Part shown: one piece after another, positions 56,862-64,000 of the stretch
Layout: each line of letters opens with the position of its first letter
How positions within the stretch are numbered: the stretch's first letter is position 1
From: Sphingopyxis solisilvae
Lineage (GTDB): Bacteria; Pseudomonadota; Alphaproteobacteria; Sphingomonadales; Sphingomonadaceae
Assembly: GCF_015475875.1 (NCBI RefSeq)
Contig: NZ_JADKYM010000007.1
Location: 91,701 to 155,700, forward strand
Direction of reading: 5' to 3'
DNA length: 64,000 nt
Translations under genes and position numbers: made by a program
The notes under the pieces: generated by a model
The model's database searches: none
What the model saw: the letters and a program-made list of their open reading frames with translations, nothing else
What the model was told of the DNA's origin: nothing

Positions 56862-56866
56862 AACTA

Positions 56867-57024
56867 TCCTCCCTGTCGCGCAGCGATGGGGAGGTGGCAG
56901 TCCGAAGGACTGACGGAGGGCCATGGCGCGGCCGTCGCGAAGCCCCTCCACCACCGCTCCGCGGCGGTCCCGCTGGCGCTGCGCGCCGTCTGCGACTCCC
57001 CCATCGCTTCGCGACAGGGAGGAT
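56867..57024. repeat. Dispersed palindromic repeat, family A copy 2
   Basis: Same ordered blocks as at 4670-4807: TCCTCC at the start, GGGGAGGTGGCAG, CTGACGGAGGG, CCCTCCACCACCGCT, CGCGGCGGTCC and GGGAGGA at the end. Here TGTCGCG and CGCGACA inside the ends pair as well. It separates two convergent genes. Confidence 0.85.
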
Positions 57025-57028
57025 AGCA

Positions 57029-58015
57029 TCAAGCAACCGGCGGGCCGATCCGCCCGCCGCGATATTCGAACCCGCCCTCGCGGTCCTCCGCGAGATGGGT
57101 AGGCCCGCCGAGATCGACCCATTTCGCCCGCTGGGCGAGGACAAAGGCGGGCAGGATCGCGAGACTGGTCGATACCGCACTGCCCACCATGATCGCCAGT
57201 CCCGCCGCATCCGCCGCGTCGGCGATGCGCAGCGCCTCGGTCAGCCCGCCCGTCTGGTCGAGCTTGATATGGAGCCCGTCGTAAAAGGCGCCGATGCGCG
57301 CCACATCGGCGGCGGTCTGACAGCTTTCGTCGGCGACAAACGGCACCGGCGCATAGACAGGATCGAGCAGCGCATCGGCGCCCACCGGCACCGGCTGTTC
57401 GATCATTTCGACGCCAAGGTCGGCGAGCGCTTCGGCCTCGCTCAATATGTCCGCCTCGCCCCAGCGCGCGGCGGCGTCGACGATCAGCCGGGCGTTGGGC
57501 GCGCCCTTGCGCGCGCCCGTGACGCGCAGCCGGTCGTTGTCGCCGGTCCATTCTATCCGCAGCAGGCCATATCCGTCGGCCTCTGCCGTCGCCGCCTGTT
57601 CGGCCATCGCGCCGGGGCTGCCGGGCAACAGGGTGTATGCGGTCACCCGCGCGGTCGGCGCCGCGTCGCATCCCGCCAGCTGCCACAGCCGCAGACCTTT
57701 TTCCTTGGCCTCGAGCTCCCACAGCGCGCAGTCGAGCGCATTGCGCGCCGCCCCCGGCGGCAAGAGCTCCTGCACCGCCGCACGCGCCGCCGCGGTGTCG
57801 AGCCCGCCAAGGTGCGCCGCGGCGCGGAGGATCTGGTCGCGGCACGTGGCGGCGTCCTCGCCCAGCGCCGCGACCGGCGTCCCCTCGCCGCGCCCGATCG
57901 CGCCTTCGCCCGCCACTTCGGCCACGATGACGTCGATATGGGCACCATGCACCGCGACAAAGCCTGCCGCGATCGGCCAGCGTTCGACGCGCGCGCTTCT
58001 CAGTTGGATCGTCAT
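57029..58015 (-). CDS. Dipeptide epimerase / N-acyl-glutamate racemase-like protein of the enolase superfamily
   Basis: The 328-residue product is an enolase-superfamily protein with an N-terminal capping domain and a TIM barrel. Metal ligands are Asp180 (LIVDAAARW), Glu206 (MIEQPVP) and Asp229 (FVADES). The second catalytic Lys is Lys251 in LHIKLDQTGGL, as in L-Ala-D/L-Glu epimerases and DgcA. The first motif, normally KxK at the end of strand 2, reads RIE here (GYGLLRIEWTG, residues 153-155). So it may not be an ordinary two-base racemase. The start at 58015 (MTIQLRSARVERW) is the family start. Confidence 0.85.
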   Translation of the reverse strand: MTIQLRSARVERWPIAAGFVAVHGAHIDVIVAEVAGEGAIGRGEGTPVAALGEDAATCRDQILRAAAHLGGLDTAAARAAVQELLPPGAARNALDCALWELEAKEKGLRLWQLAGCDAAPTARVTAYTLLPGSPGAMAEQAATAEADGYGLLRIEWTGDNDRLRVTGARKGAPNARLIVDAAARWGEADILSEAEALADLGVEMIEQPVPVGADALLDPVYAPVPFVADESCQTAADVARIGAFYDGLHIKLDQTGGLTEALRIADAADAAGLAIMVGSAVSTSLAILPAFVLAQRAKWVDLGGPTHLAEDREGGFEYRGGRIGPPVA

Positions 58016-58052
58016 CCCCCGATCATAAGCGAAGACTGCCATCCCACAACAT

Positions 58053-58129
58053 CGTCATTGCGAGCGAAGCGAAGCAATCCAGGGCGGTGCCGGGCCACCC
58101 TGGATTGCTTCGCTTCGCTCGCAATGACC
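58053..58129. repeat. Dispersed palindromic repeat, family D copy 3
   Basis: CGTCATTGCGAGCGAAGCGA, AGCAATCCAGG and the mirrored CCTGGATTGCTTCGCTTCGC and GCAATGAC form a long hairpin. Its right arm contains an ATG (58124) in frame with the next gene, so the repeat has moved close to, or into, a start region. Confidence 0.88.
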
Positions 58130-58153
58130 GACAAAATGTCTATGGTCGAAAGA

Positions 58154-58549
58154 ATGACCGGCAAATCCCTTTCCCAACGCATCGGCGACCTCGGCCGCCA
58201 TCTCGCGGTCGAGGCGCACGCCGCTTGGCTCGCTGCGCGCGACCCGCGCGTACCGATGCTCGCGCGCCTGCTCGCGGTGGCGGTCGCTGCCTATGCGCTG
58301 TCGCCGATCGACCTGATCCCCGATTTCATTCCGCTACTGGGCTGGCTCGACGATCTGCTCATCGTCCCGCTCGGGCTGTGGGCGGTCCGCCACCTGATCC
58401 CCGACGCGCTATGGGCCGAACTGCACGCCGCCGCCGAGGCCGCAAGCGCCCGCCCGTCGAGCCGCGCGGGCATGGTGTTCATCCTGCTGCTGTGGGCGGG
58501 GTTGCTCCATCTGGTCTATTGGGCGGTGCGCACGTCGCCGATGCACTGA
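58154..58549 (+). CDS. YkvA family (DUF1232) small membrane protein
   Basis: The 131-residue product has the DUF1232 core ARLLAVAVAAYALSPIDLIPDFIPLLGWLDDLLIVPLGLW, whose SPIDLIPDFIP motif defines the family. A C-terminal membrane segment follows (GMVFILLLWAGLLHLVYWAV). Function unknown. Possible starts are 58154, 58142, 58136 and 58124, all in frame; none has a strong ribosome site and the first two are preferred, since the others touch the repeat. Confidence 0.87.
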   Translation: MTGKSLSQRIGDLGRHLAVEAHAAWLAARDPRVPMLARLLAVAVAAYALSPIDLIPDFIPLLGWLDDLLIVPLGLWAVRHLIPDALWAELHAAAEAASARPSSRAGMVFILLLWAGLLHLVYWAVRTSPMH

Positions 58550-58583
58550 GCGCGCGATTACCCGTATGTCTGCTTTGGGGTGG

Positions 58584-58964
58584 TTAGCTGCCGCTTGGCG
58601 GCAGCTGCCAATTGCCCGGCATTTCAGAAAAATGGCCCCACGATGACCATTGGTCGTCGCTTCCGGTTGCTCGTGTCGCCAGTCGCCATTCTGGCGGATC
58701 AGGAAAGCCGTGCCAAACTGACTGCATCAGCAGCAGTTCCTCGCCATCATGCGTAGCGAAAAATGCGACGTCAGCGCCAAGAAGCTTTTCAATTTCAATG
58801 CCGAATACAGATGCGCCTGTGTTGCGCATCGACGCCCACTCAATAGCCTTTGCCGCTCGCTCACGGAATCCAGTCAGTTGCGCTTCCGCGATCACATCGG
58901 AAGCATCCCAAGGATCGGCTTCCCAATCGTTTGAAGCGGAATTCATTCGTTCGGCTTGGGACAT
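58584..58964 (-). CDS. Hypothetical protein downstream of phaZ
   Basis: The 126-residue product is acidic and tryptophan-rich: SNDWEADPWDASDVIAEAQ, IEIEKLLGADVAFFATHDGEELLLMQSVWHGFPDPPEWRLA and a C-terminal WSSWGHFSEMPGNWQLP. I recognise no family. The ATG at 58964 is supported by GGGAGGCGCTG. An ATG at 58985 and a GTG at 59033, the latter overlapping the phaZ stop, are alternatives. By eye its G+C is lower than its neighbours. It may be an accessory gene. Confidence 0.6.
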   Translation of the reverse strand: MSQAERMNSASNDWEADPWDASDVIAEAQLTGFRERAAKAIEWASMRNTGASVFGIEIEKLLGADVAFFATHDGEELLLMQSVWHGFPDPPEWRLATRATGSDDQWSSWGHFSEMPGNWQLPPSGS

Positions 58965-59029
58965 CAGCGCCTCCCATGCAGACATTACAATGACCTGAAA
59001 GCGCCCGCAATTGGTCGCTTCCGGCCGCC

Positions 59030-60250
59030 TCACCCCCCGTTGCTACGGATCCACCCCTCAACCACTGGCGCAATATCCTCGCGCCATTTGCGGCCGTTGA
59101 AGATGCCGTAATGGCCGACAGTCTTGGCCATCAGATATTTCTTCTTCTCCGCGGGCAGCGATTTGGCCAGCGTCAGTGCCGCCTTGGTCTGGCCGATCCC
59201 CGAAATATCGTCGCGCTCGCCCTCGATCGCCAACAGCGCAATATCCTCGATCGCGTTGAGGTCGACCGGCTTGCCGCGATGCAGCATCTCGCCCTTGGGC
59301 AGCGCGTGGCGCTGGAATACCAGGTCGACGGTCTGGAGATAGAATTCGGCGGTCATGTCGCACACCGAACGATATTCGTCGTAAAATTCCTTGGTCTTGT
59401 CGGCCTCTTCGCCGTCGCCGTCGACCAGATGTTTGAACATCGCCCAATGGCTCATCATATGATTGCCGAGGTTCATCGACATGAACCCGGCCAGTTGCAG
59501 GAAGCCCGGATAGACGCGGCGACCCGCACCCGGATACCAGGCCGGAACGGTAACGATGACATTCTCCTGAAACCACGCATAAGGACGCGTCATCGCGTGC
59601 TGATTGACCGCGGTCGGTGCCTTGCGCGTGTCGATCGGTCCGCCCATCATCGTCAGCGTCTTGGGGCGGCATTCATGCTTGTCGGCGGCCATGATCGCCG
59701 CCGCCGCGAGCGCGGGGACCGACGGCTGGCACACCGCCAGCACATGCGCGCCGGGGCCGATATGCTCCAGCCAGCCGATCAGATAATCGATATAATCGTC
59801 GAGGTCGAACTTGCCCGCCTCCAGCGGCACGTTGCGCGCGTCGCGCCAGTCGGTGATCCACACATCATGCCCCGGCAGCATCCGTTCGACCGTGCCGCGC
59901 AGCAAGGTCGCATAATGGCCCGACATCGGCGCGACGATCAGCAGCTTGGGCGCGTCTTTTGTCCCTTTGTGCTTGAAATGCTTGAGCTGGCCAAAGGGTT
60001 TGCGCGCTTCGATGACCTCGGTGACCGGCACCGCCTCGCCGTCGACAATCGTTTCATAGAGGTCGAACTCAGGCTTGCCGCGCGGCGCCGCGGCGTGCGC
60101 AAACACTTCCAGCGCCGACGCGAACATCGGACCGCCGCCGAAATAACCCAGCGGATTGGCGGGGTGCTGCATCGCCTGCGCCCCCGCGGTCGCCAGCGCG
60201 CTCGCGCCCGCCAGCCAACTCTTCTGCATTTCGAAAGCGTGATACAGCAT
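59030..60250 (-). CDS. phaZ: Intracellular polyhydroxyalkanoate depolymerase
   Basis: PhaZ mobilises stored polyhydroxybutyrate. The 406-residue product has LYHAFEMQKSWLAGASALATAGAQAMQHPANPLGYFGGG at the start, LLIVAPMSGHYATLLRGTVERMLPGHDVWITDWRDAR, and the lipase-box-like VLAVCQPSVPALAA with Cys in place of Ser. The latter, with the D and H of GERDDIS and VGHYGIFNG, is the mark of the intracellular type (TIGR01849). The start at 60250 is the family start. It diverges from an ABC exporter gene. Confidence 0.93.
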   Translation of the reverse strand: MLYHAFEMQKSWLAGASALATAGAQAMQHPANPLGYFGGGPMFASALEVFAHAAAPRGKPEFDLYETIVDGEAVPVTEVIEARKPFGQLKHFKHKGTKDAPKLLIVAPMSGHYATLLRGTVERMLPGHDVWITDWRDARNVPLEAGKFDLDDYIDYLIGWLEHIGPGAHVLAVCQPSVPALAAAAIMAADKHECRPKTLTMMGGPIDTRKAPTAVNQHAMTRPYAWFQENVIVTVPAWYPGAGRRVYPGFLQLAGFMSMNLGNHMMSHWAMFKHLVDGDGEEADKTKEFYDEYRSVCDMTAEFYLQTVDLVFQRHALPKGEMLHRGKPVDLNAIEDIALLAIEGERDDISGIGQTKAALTLAKSLPAEKKKYLMAKTVGHYGIFNGRKWREDIAPVVEGWIRSNGG

Positions 60251-60318
60251 TGTCGTTCGGTTCCTTGCCCCGGCGCTCTGCGGCGCCCGTTTGTCGGACC
60301 AGTCTAGGGCATCCATTT

Positions 60319-60330
60319 CATTGTGCAATG
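60319..60330. promoter_or_regulatory. Candidate PhaR-like site upstream of phaZ
   Basis: CATTG-TG-CAATG is a short inverted repeat 69 bases upstream of the phaZ start, containing TTGTGCAATGC. PHA granule regulators of the PhaR type bind TTGTGCA/TGCAA-like sequences in other bacteria. A single short site; low confidence. Confidence 0.3.
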
Positions 60331-60467
60331 CGTCATAATCGCGCCGCACGCGCGGCGGCGGTCCCGATCCTGTACGCCCCGCCATGCAGCAGCGCTTCAA
60401 AGCGCATGAAGCGAAAGGCCATTCTCTGCCGTTGAGCGCGCACCGCGCCGCTGCTAGGGGCGAAGCG

Positions 60468-62267
60468 ATGGCCAGCGCCCCCGACCCCAATCCTGTCCCG
60501 GCGCCCGCCGGTCCCCGCCGCAAACTCGGCAGTCTGCGGATGATCTGGCGCTATGCCAGCGCCTACCCGCTGCAATTGCTGATCGCTGCGGTGGCGCTGG
60601 GCGTCGCAGCGCTCGCGACCTTGGCGATTCCGTGGCAGTTCAAGGAGATGATCGACAGCGGCTTTGTCGCCGGCGGCGGCGATGTCGCGCCGCATTTCCG
60701 CCTGTTCTATGCGATCGTACTGACGCTTGCCGTCGCCACCGCGCTGCGTTTCTATTTCGTCAGCTGGCTGGGCGAACGCACCGTCGCCGACATCCGCCAG
60801 GCGGTTCAGCGCAACCTGCTCCGGCTCGCCCCCGGCTTTTTCGAAGAAAACCGCCCGTCCGAAATCGCCTCGCGCATGACATCGGACACCACGATCATCG
60901 AACAGGTCGTCGGCACCACCGTCTCGGTCGCGCTCCGCAACACCGTGATGGGCATCGGCGGCATCGCCTATCTGTTCACCCTGTCGCCAAAACTGACCGG
61001 CGGCATCCTGCTCGGCATTCCGGTGATCATCATGCCGATCGTCCTGCTCGGCCGGCGTCTCCAGAATGTCGCGCGGTCGAGCCAGGACCGCGTCGCCGAC
61101 ATCGGCGCCACCACCTCCGAACAATTGGGCGCGATGAAGATCGTTCAGGCCTTCGGGCAGGAGGAGCGCGAGGCGGGCCGCTTTGCGGCGGCGGTCGAGG
61201 CGACCTTTGCCACCGCCAAGCGCCGCATTCGCCTGCGCGCCATCATGACCGCGATCGTAATCGGCCTGCTGTTCGGCGCCATCACCACGTTGCTCTGGTA
61301 CGGGGCCGAAGGCGTTGCCGCAGGCACGATTACCGGCGGCACGATCGCCGCCTTCGTGCTCACCGGTGGGCTCGTCGCGGGCGCGTTCGGCGCCCTCACC
61401 GAAGTTTATGGCGACCTGCTGCGCGCCGCGGGCGCCGCCGAGCGGCTGTCCGAGCTGCTCAACGCCGAGCCCGGCATTGCGCCGCCGGCGCGGCCCTGCG
61501 CTTTCCCCGAACCCCCGCGCGGCACGCTGGAATTCGCCAACGTCGAATTTCACTATCCGACACGCCCCGACGCCCCCGCCCTTCACGGTTTCAGCCTGGC
61601 AATCCAGCCGCGCGAAACGGTCGCAATCGTCGGCCCGTCGGGCGCCGGCAAATCGACCTTGTTCCAGCTCGCCGAGCGTTTCTACGATCCGCAAGCGGGG
61701 CAAATCCTGCTCGACGGCGTCCCGCTCACTGACGCCGATCCCGCCGACATTCGCGCCCGCATCGCCATGGTGCCGCAGGAAACCGTGATCTTCGCCGCCT
61801 CGGCGCGCGACAATCTGCGCTACGGCAACTGGGATGCGACCGACGACCAGCTGTGGGACGCCGCACGCGCTGCCAATGCCGAGGAATTTCTGCGCAAGCT
61901 TCCGCAAGGTCTCGACACTTTCATGGGCGAGGGCGGCGCGCGGCTGTCGGGCGGCCAGCGCCAACGCGTCGCGATCGCCCGCGCGCTGCTCCGCCGCGCG
62001 CCGTTGCTGCTGCTCGACGAGGCGACCTCGGCGCTCGACGCCGAATCCGAAAAGCTGGTGCAGGATGCACTCGAAACGCTGATGCACGACCGCACGACAG
62101 TGGTTATCGCGCACCGGCTCGCCACCGTCCGTGCCGCCGACCGGATCATCGTCATGGACGAAGGCCGCATCGTCGAGGAAGGCAAACACGACGCGCTCGT
62201 CGCTGCCGATGGCCTCTACGCCCGCCTCGCGCGGCTGCAATTTCAGGACAATCTTGCCCCCGCCTGA
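60468..62267 (+). CDS. ABC transporter, fused permease and ATPase (exporter)
   Basis: The 599-residue protein is a half-transporter with six helices (about 30-320) and a C-terminal ATPase. The ATPase shows AIVGPSGAGKSTLFQLAERFYDP (Walker A), VPQETVIFAASARDNLRYG (Q-loop), LSGGQRQRVAIARALLR (signature), LLLLDEATSALDAESE (Walker B) and VVIAHRLATVRAADRI (H-loop). It is an ABCB/MsbA-like homodimer exporter. FEENRPSEIASRMTSDTTIIEQV is typical of the subgroup. Cargo unknown; lipids or xenobiotics are possible. The start at 60468 is used; an ATG at 60384 adds unrelated sequence. Confidence 0.92.
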   Translation: MASAPDPNPVPAPAGPRRKLGSLRMIWRYASAYPLQLLIAAVALGVAALATLAIPWQFKEMIDSGFVAGGGDVAPHFRLFYAIVLTLAVATALRFYFVSWLGERTVADIRQAVQRNLLRLAPGFFEENRPSEIASRMTSDTTIIEQVVGTTVSVALRNTVMGIGGIAYLFTLSPKLTGGILLGIPVIIMPIVLLGRRLQNVARSSQDRVADIGATTSEQLGAMKIVQAFGQEEREAGRFAAAVEATFATAKRRIRLRAIMTAIVIGLLFGAITTLLWYGAEGVAAGTITGGTIAAFVLTGGLVAGAFGALTEVYGDLLRAAGAAERLSELLNAEPGIAPPARPCAFPEPPRGTLEFANVEFHYPTRPDAPALHGFSLAIQPRETVAIVGPSGAGKSTLFQLAERFYDPQAGQILLDGVPLTDADPADIRARIAMVPQETVIFAASARDNLRYGNWDATDDQLWDAARAANAEEFLRKLPQGLDTFMGEGGARLSGGQRQRVAIARALLRRAPLLLLDEATSALDAESEKLVQDALETLMHDRTTVVIAHRLATVRAADRIIVMDEGRIVEEGKHDALVAADGLYARLARLQFQDNLAPA

Positions 62268-62293
62268 CAGGCAAACGACCGAAGGATCCCGTG

Positions 62294-62830
62294 ATGCTCT
62301 ACGAAATGACGATCCCGGCTTACCGTAACGGCCTGCGCGCGCTTTCTGGGCAGCTCGACAAGGCGCGCGCATGGGGCGCGGACAACGACATCGGCGATCT
62401 GCAACTGATCGTCGCGCGCCTCGCGCCCGATATGTTTCCGCTGGCGTCGCAAGTGCGTTTCAGCTGCCTTCAGGCACTCCAGCCGCCGACCCGCCTCGGC
62501 GCCGCCGGGGCGCCTGACCTGACCGATGACGCAACCGATTTTGCTGGGCTTCAAGCGCAGATTGCGACGACGCTCGCCTGGCTAGACACCTTGGACGCGG
62601 CCGTTCTGGACACCGATCCCGACCGCGAGGTCAGCTTCGATCTGCCCAACGGCATGACCTTCGACATGACCGCGCGCACCTATGTCCGCGACTGGGCACA
62701 GCCGCAGTTCTATTTCCATCTTGTCGCAGCCTATACGATCCTCCGCCATATGGGCATACCGCTCGGCAAGGTCGATTATGTCGGTTACATGATGGCCTAT
62801 CTGCGCCCCGGGACCGCGCCTGCCGCCTGA
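62294..62830 (+). CDS. DUF1993-family protein
   Basis: The 178-residue product starts MLYEMTIPAYRNGLRALSGQLDKA and has ARLAPDMFPLASQVRFSCLQALQPPTRL, then DFAGLQAQIATTLAWLD, FDLPNGMTFDMTARTYVRDWAQPQFYFHLVAAYTILRHMGIPLGKVDYVG. This is the DUF1993 (DinB-like helical bundle) family, with conserved His but no known role. GAAGGATCCCGTG precedes the ATG at 62294. It lies 26 bases after the ABC gene, probably in one transcript. Confidence 0.87.
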   Translation: MLYEMTIPAYRNGLRALSGQLDKARAWGADNDIGDLQLIVARLAPDMFPLASQVRFSCLQALQPPTRLGAAGAPDLTDDATDFAGLQAQIATTLAWLDTLDAAVLDTDPDREVSFDLPNGMTFDMTARTYVRDWAQPQFYFHLVAAYTILRHMGIPLGKVDYVGYMMAYLRPGTAPAA

Positions 62831-62852
62831 TCGCGGCGGCACGGCCCCGGCG

Positions 62853-63278
62853 TCAGATAACCGCAGCATATTGGTGGATTCCGGGAAAGGCGAGCTTGGT
62901 TCCGCCGTTGCGCCGGATCGCCGCAATCGCCTGGTCGACGCGCAGATACCGTGCGCGCGCTTCCGGCTCAAAGTGCAGCGTCGCCGCTTCGGGTCGGTCC
63001 GACGCCACTTTCACCAACCGCCCCAGCTGGGCCAGATCGACCGCCTCGCCGTTCCAGCGGATGACGTCGGCGCGGTCGATCGTCACCCGGTTCTCGTCAA
63101 GGACGACGGCGGGTCCGGGATCGACGCCGGGCAGGCTTATGTCGACGCTGTGCGTCGGGCGCGGAATGGTGATGATGAACATGACCAGCATCACCAGCAT
63201 CACGTCGATCAGCGGTGTCGTGTTGATCAGCGGGCTCGCATTGGGATCGGTGCGGAAAATGCTGCGGCGTCGGCGCAT
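62853..63278 (-). CDS. Biopolymer transport protein ExbD/TolR family
   Basis: ExbD is the small subunit of the proton-driven motor that powers TonB. The 141-residue product has a single membrane helix: SPLINTTPLIDVMLVMLVMFIITIP, with the conserved Asp in PLIDVMLV that carries the proton. The periplasmic part has SVDISLPGV and the C-terminal YLRVDQAIAAIRRNGGTKLAF. It stands alone: no exbB or tonB is next to it. GGGGAGAAAGACC precedes the ATG. A Zur-box-like palindrome lies 110 bases upstream. Confidence 0.92.
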   Translation of the reverse strand: MRRRRSIFRTDPNASPLINTTPLIDVMLVMLVMFIITIPRPTHSVDISLPGVDPGPAVVLDENRVTIDRADVIRWNGEAVDLAQLGRLVKVASDRPEAATLHFEPEARARYLRVDQAIAAIRRNGGTKLAFPGIHQYAAVI

Positions 63279-63387
63279 GGTCTTTCTCCCCTAAGGGCGC
63301 AGCCGATGCTGTCTTTCCCGACCGGCGAGCGGCAGCGCATTCGTTGATCCTGCGCCCGAGTCCGCTCGACCGGACGCCCGATCGTTC

Positions 63388-63402
63388 TGTTATAGTATAA
63401 CA
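63388..63402. promoter_or_regulatory. Zur-box-like palindrome upstream of exbD
   Basis: TGTTATA-G-TATAACA is a perfect 15-base palindrome in an A/T-rich patch otherwise rare in this window. It matches the core that I recall for the zinc-uptake regulator Zur (TGTTATAnTATAACA). A TATAAT-like -10 and a TTGTCA -35-like element on the leftward strand overlap or flank it, placing it where a repressor would block exbD. Confidence 0.6.
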
Positions 63403-63480
63403 TTATATCGATCTGACAAGCGAAACCCGCGATCCGGAAACCAGGCGGTGTGCGTCATGCGTTTCCCGAACGATTGGCGC

Positions 63481-63525
63481 AAAAAGAAAGGGCGGCACCT
63501 TGCGGTACCGCCCTTCTTTTTCTTC
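63481..63525 (-). terminator. GGGCGG-type terminator of the OmpA-domain gene
   Basis: GGGCGG-C-ACC and GGT-A-CCGCCC pair around TTGC at 63490-63513. On the leftward strand TTTCTTTTT follows. Third member of the near-identical hairpin set. Confidence 0.85.
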
Positions 63526-63553
63526 CAGTCCCGGTCGGGAATGGAAACCCGTC

Positions 63554-64000
63554 TTACATGCCCGAGTTCGGACCGTAAGTGATTTCCACGCGACGGTTCT
63601 GGTCGTTGCGCACGCCGTCGGCGGTGGCAACGGCGGGACGGCTTTCGCCGAAGCCCTGCGCGCTGATCGCACCATCCGAGATACCGCGAGCGGTCAGATA
63701 GCTGCGGACCGATGCGTTGCGGCGGTTCGACAGGCCGACGTTGTAGGTCGCCGAACCCGAACGGTCAGCGTGACCGGCGAGCATGATCTGCGTACCCGAG
63801 CAACCGCGGTTGTAGGCGCTGATCGCATTGTCGAGCGTCGCGGCCGCTTCCGGCGTGATGTTCGACTGATCCCAGTCGAAGTACACGATATATTCGATCT
63901 CGATCGAACTGATCCACTCGCCGCCCGATTTCACGACATCCTTCGCTCGGTCGGTGATTTGCATATAGCCTTCGCCGTCGATCGTGCTGACGTCGCCGGT
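63554..64000 (-). CDS. OmpA C-terminal domain joined in frame to an acyl-CoA-synthetase C-terminal motif (partial)
   Basis: Reading leftward from the right edge, the frame is open throughout. Its first 36 residues read [20 protein letters not shown] then [16 protein letters not shown]. This is the conserved C-terminal hinge (A8) motif of AMP-binding acyl-CoA synthetases. At about 63893 it switches within a codon or two to [20 protein letters not shown], the start of an OmpA peptidoglycan-binding domain, which continues through [27 protein letters not shown] and [12 protein letters not shown] to the stop. An OmpA protein should have a signal peptide and a barrel or Pro-rich part before this domain. 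So this is either a true gene fusion or a chimeric assembly join. The beginning lies outside the window. Confidence 0.7.
   Translation of the reverse strand, partial: TGDVSTIDGEGYMQITDRAKDVVKSGGEWISSIEIEYIVYFDWDQSNITPEAAATLDNAISAYNRGCSGTQIMLAGHADRSGSATYNVGLSNRRNASVRSYLTARGISDGAISAQGFGESRPAVATADGVRNDQNRRVEITYGPNSGM

Noticed and set aside
42180..58129. CGTCATTGCGAGC repeats as a possible CRISPR
   Set aside because: The three copies are kilobases apart, palindromic and flanked by unrelated sequence, so they are dispersed repeats and not an array.
60333..62372. Open frame of 679 codons on the minus strand
   Set aside because: It lies antisense to the complete ABC exporter gene and has repetitive Gly/Arg-rich low-complexity content and no ribosome site. 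It is a shadow frame due to high G+C.

Overview
The window looks like chromosome from a high-G+C alphaproteobacterium of the order Sphingomonadales, most like Sphingopyxis or a close relative. This rests on protein style and gene neighbourhoods (obgE - mipA - proB, mdh - sucD - sucA - sucB - lpdA, exosortase-A-associated glycan genes, heme A synthase of the Cox15 type, rplM - rpsI), not on a database match. I saw no rRNA, tRNA, CRISPR array, transposase or integrase. Genes are dense on both strands.

Layout. 1-9.4 kb: edge of a putative metal-dependent hydrolase diverging from a TetR regulator; a PA2169-type four-helix protein; obgE, an OmpV/MipA porin-like protein and proB; an NAD(P)-binding epimerase-like protein; sppA; an alpha/beta hydrolase; a TRIC-type channel. 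9.4-17.3 kb: a leftward TCA-cycle block reading mdh - small lipoprotein - sucD - sucA - sucB - lpdA, with no sucC. 17.6-21.7 kb: PAP2 phosphatase, polysaccharide deacetylase, and a tightly coupled sdhB - thioesterase - zapE unit. 21.8-29.7 kb: an envelope or lipid-flavoured group (flippase, isoprenylcysteine-methyltransferase-like protein, thymidylate-kinase-like protein, nucleotidyltransferase, diacylglycerol-kinase-like protein, metallophosphoesterase, a DUF protein and a small-molecule phosphotransferase). 29.7-41.2 kb: PfpI protein, a large autotransporter serine protease, rplM-rpsI, ctaA, M48 peptidase, msrA, and a complete YfiR-YfiN-YfiB type c-di-GMP signalling operon. 41.2-51.1 kb: galU, aqpZ, a soluble chemoreceptor, an S24/cI-like repressor with a palindrome-rich divergent control region, two exosortase-A-associated glycan genes with a tiny overlapping gene, and topoisomerase IB. 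51.1-64 kb: MscS channel, MaoC hydratase, thiolase and small oxidative-stress or lipid genes, soxR, a dipeptide-epimerase homologue, phaZ, an ABC exporter, a lone exbD behind a Zur-box-like palindrome, and an OmpA-domain gene at the right edge.

Non-coding DNA is rich in dispersed palindromic repeats. At least six families fill the gaps between genes, often between convergent genes, where they probably also terminate transcription. Three near-identical GGGCGG hairpins with flanking A/T runs end three leftward genes.

The observations most worth checking are: (1) the right-edge reading frame, which joins an acyl-CoA-synthetase C-terminal motif in frame to an OmpA domain, either a real fusion or an assembly chimera; (2) soxR, whose only full-length start is an ATT codon behind a perfect AGGAGG, facing a promoter with the 19-bp spacer typical of MerR-family control; (3) the S24 repressor switch with repeated TTCCTA half-sites and two unknown coupled small genes; (4) a 15-bp TGTTATAGTATAACA palindrome upstream of a solitary exbD; (5) a dipeptide-epimerase homologue lacking the KxK catalytic lysine motif.
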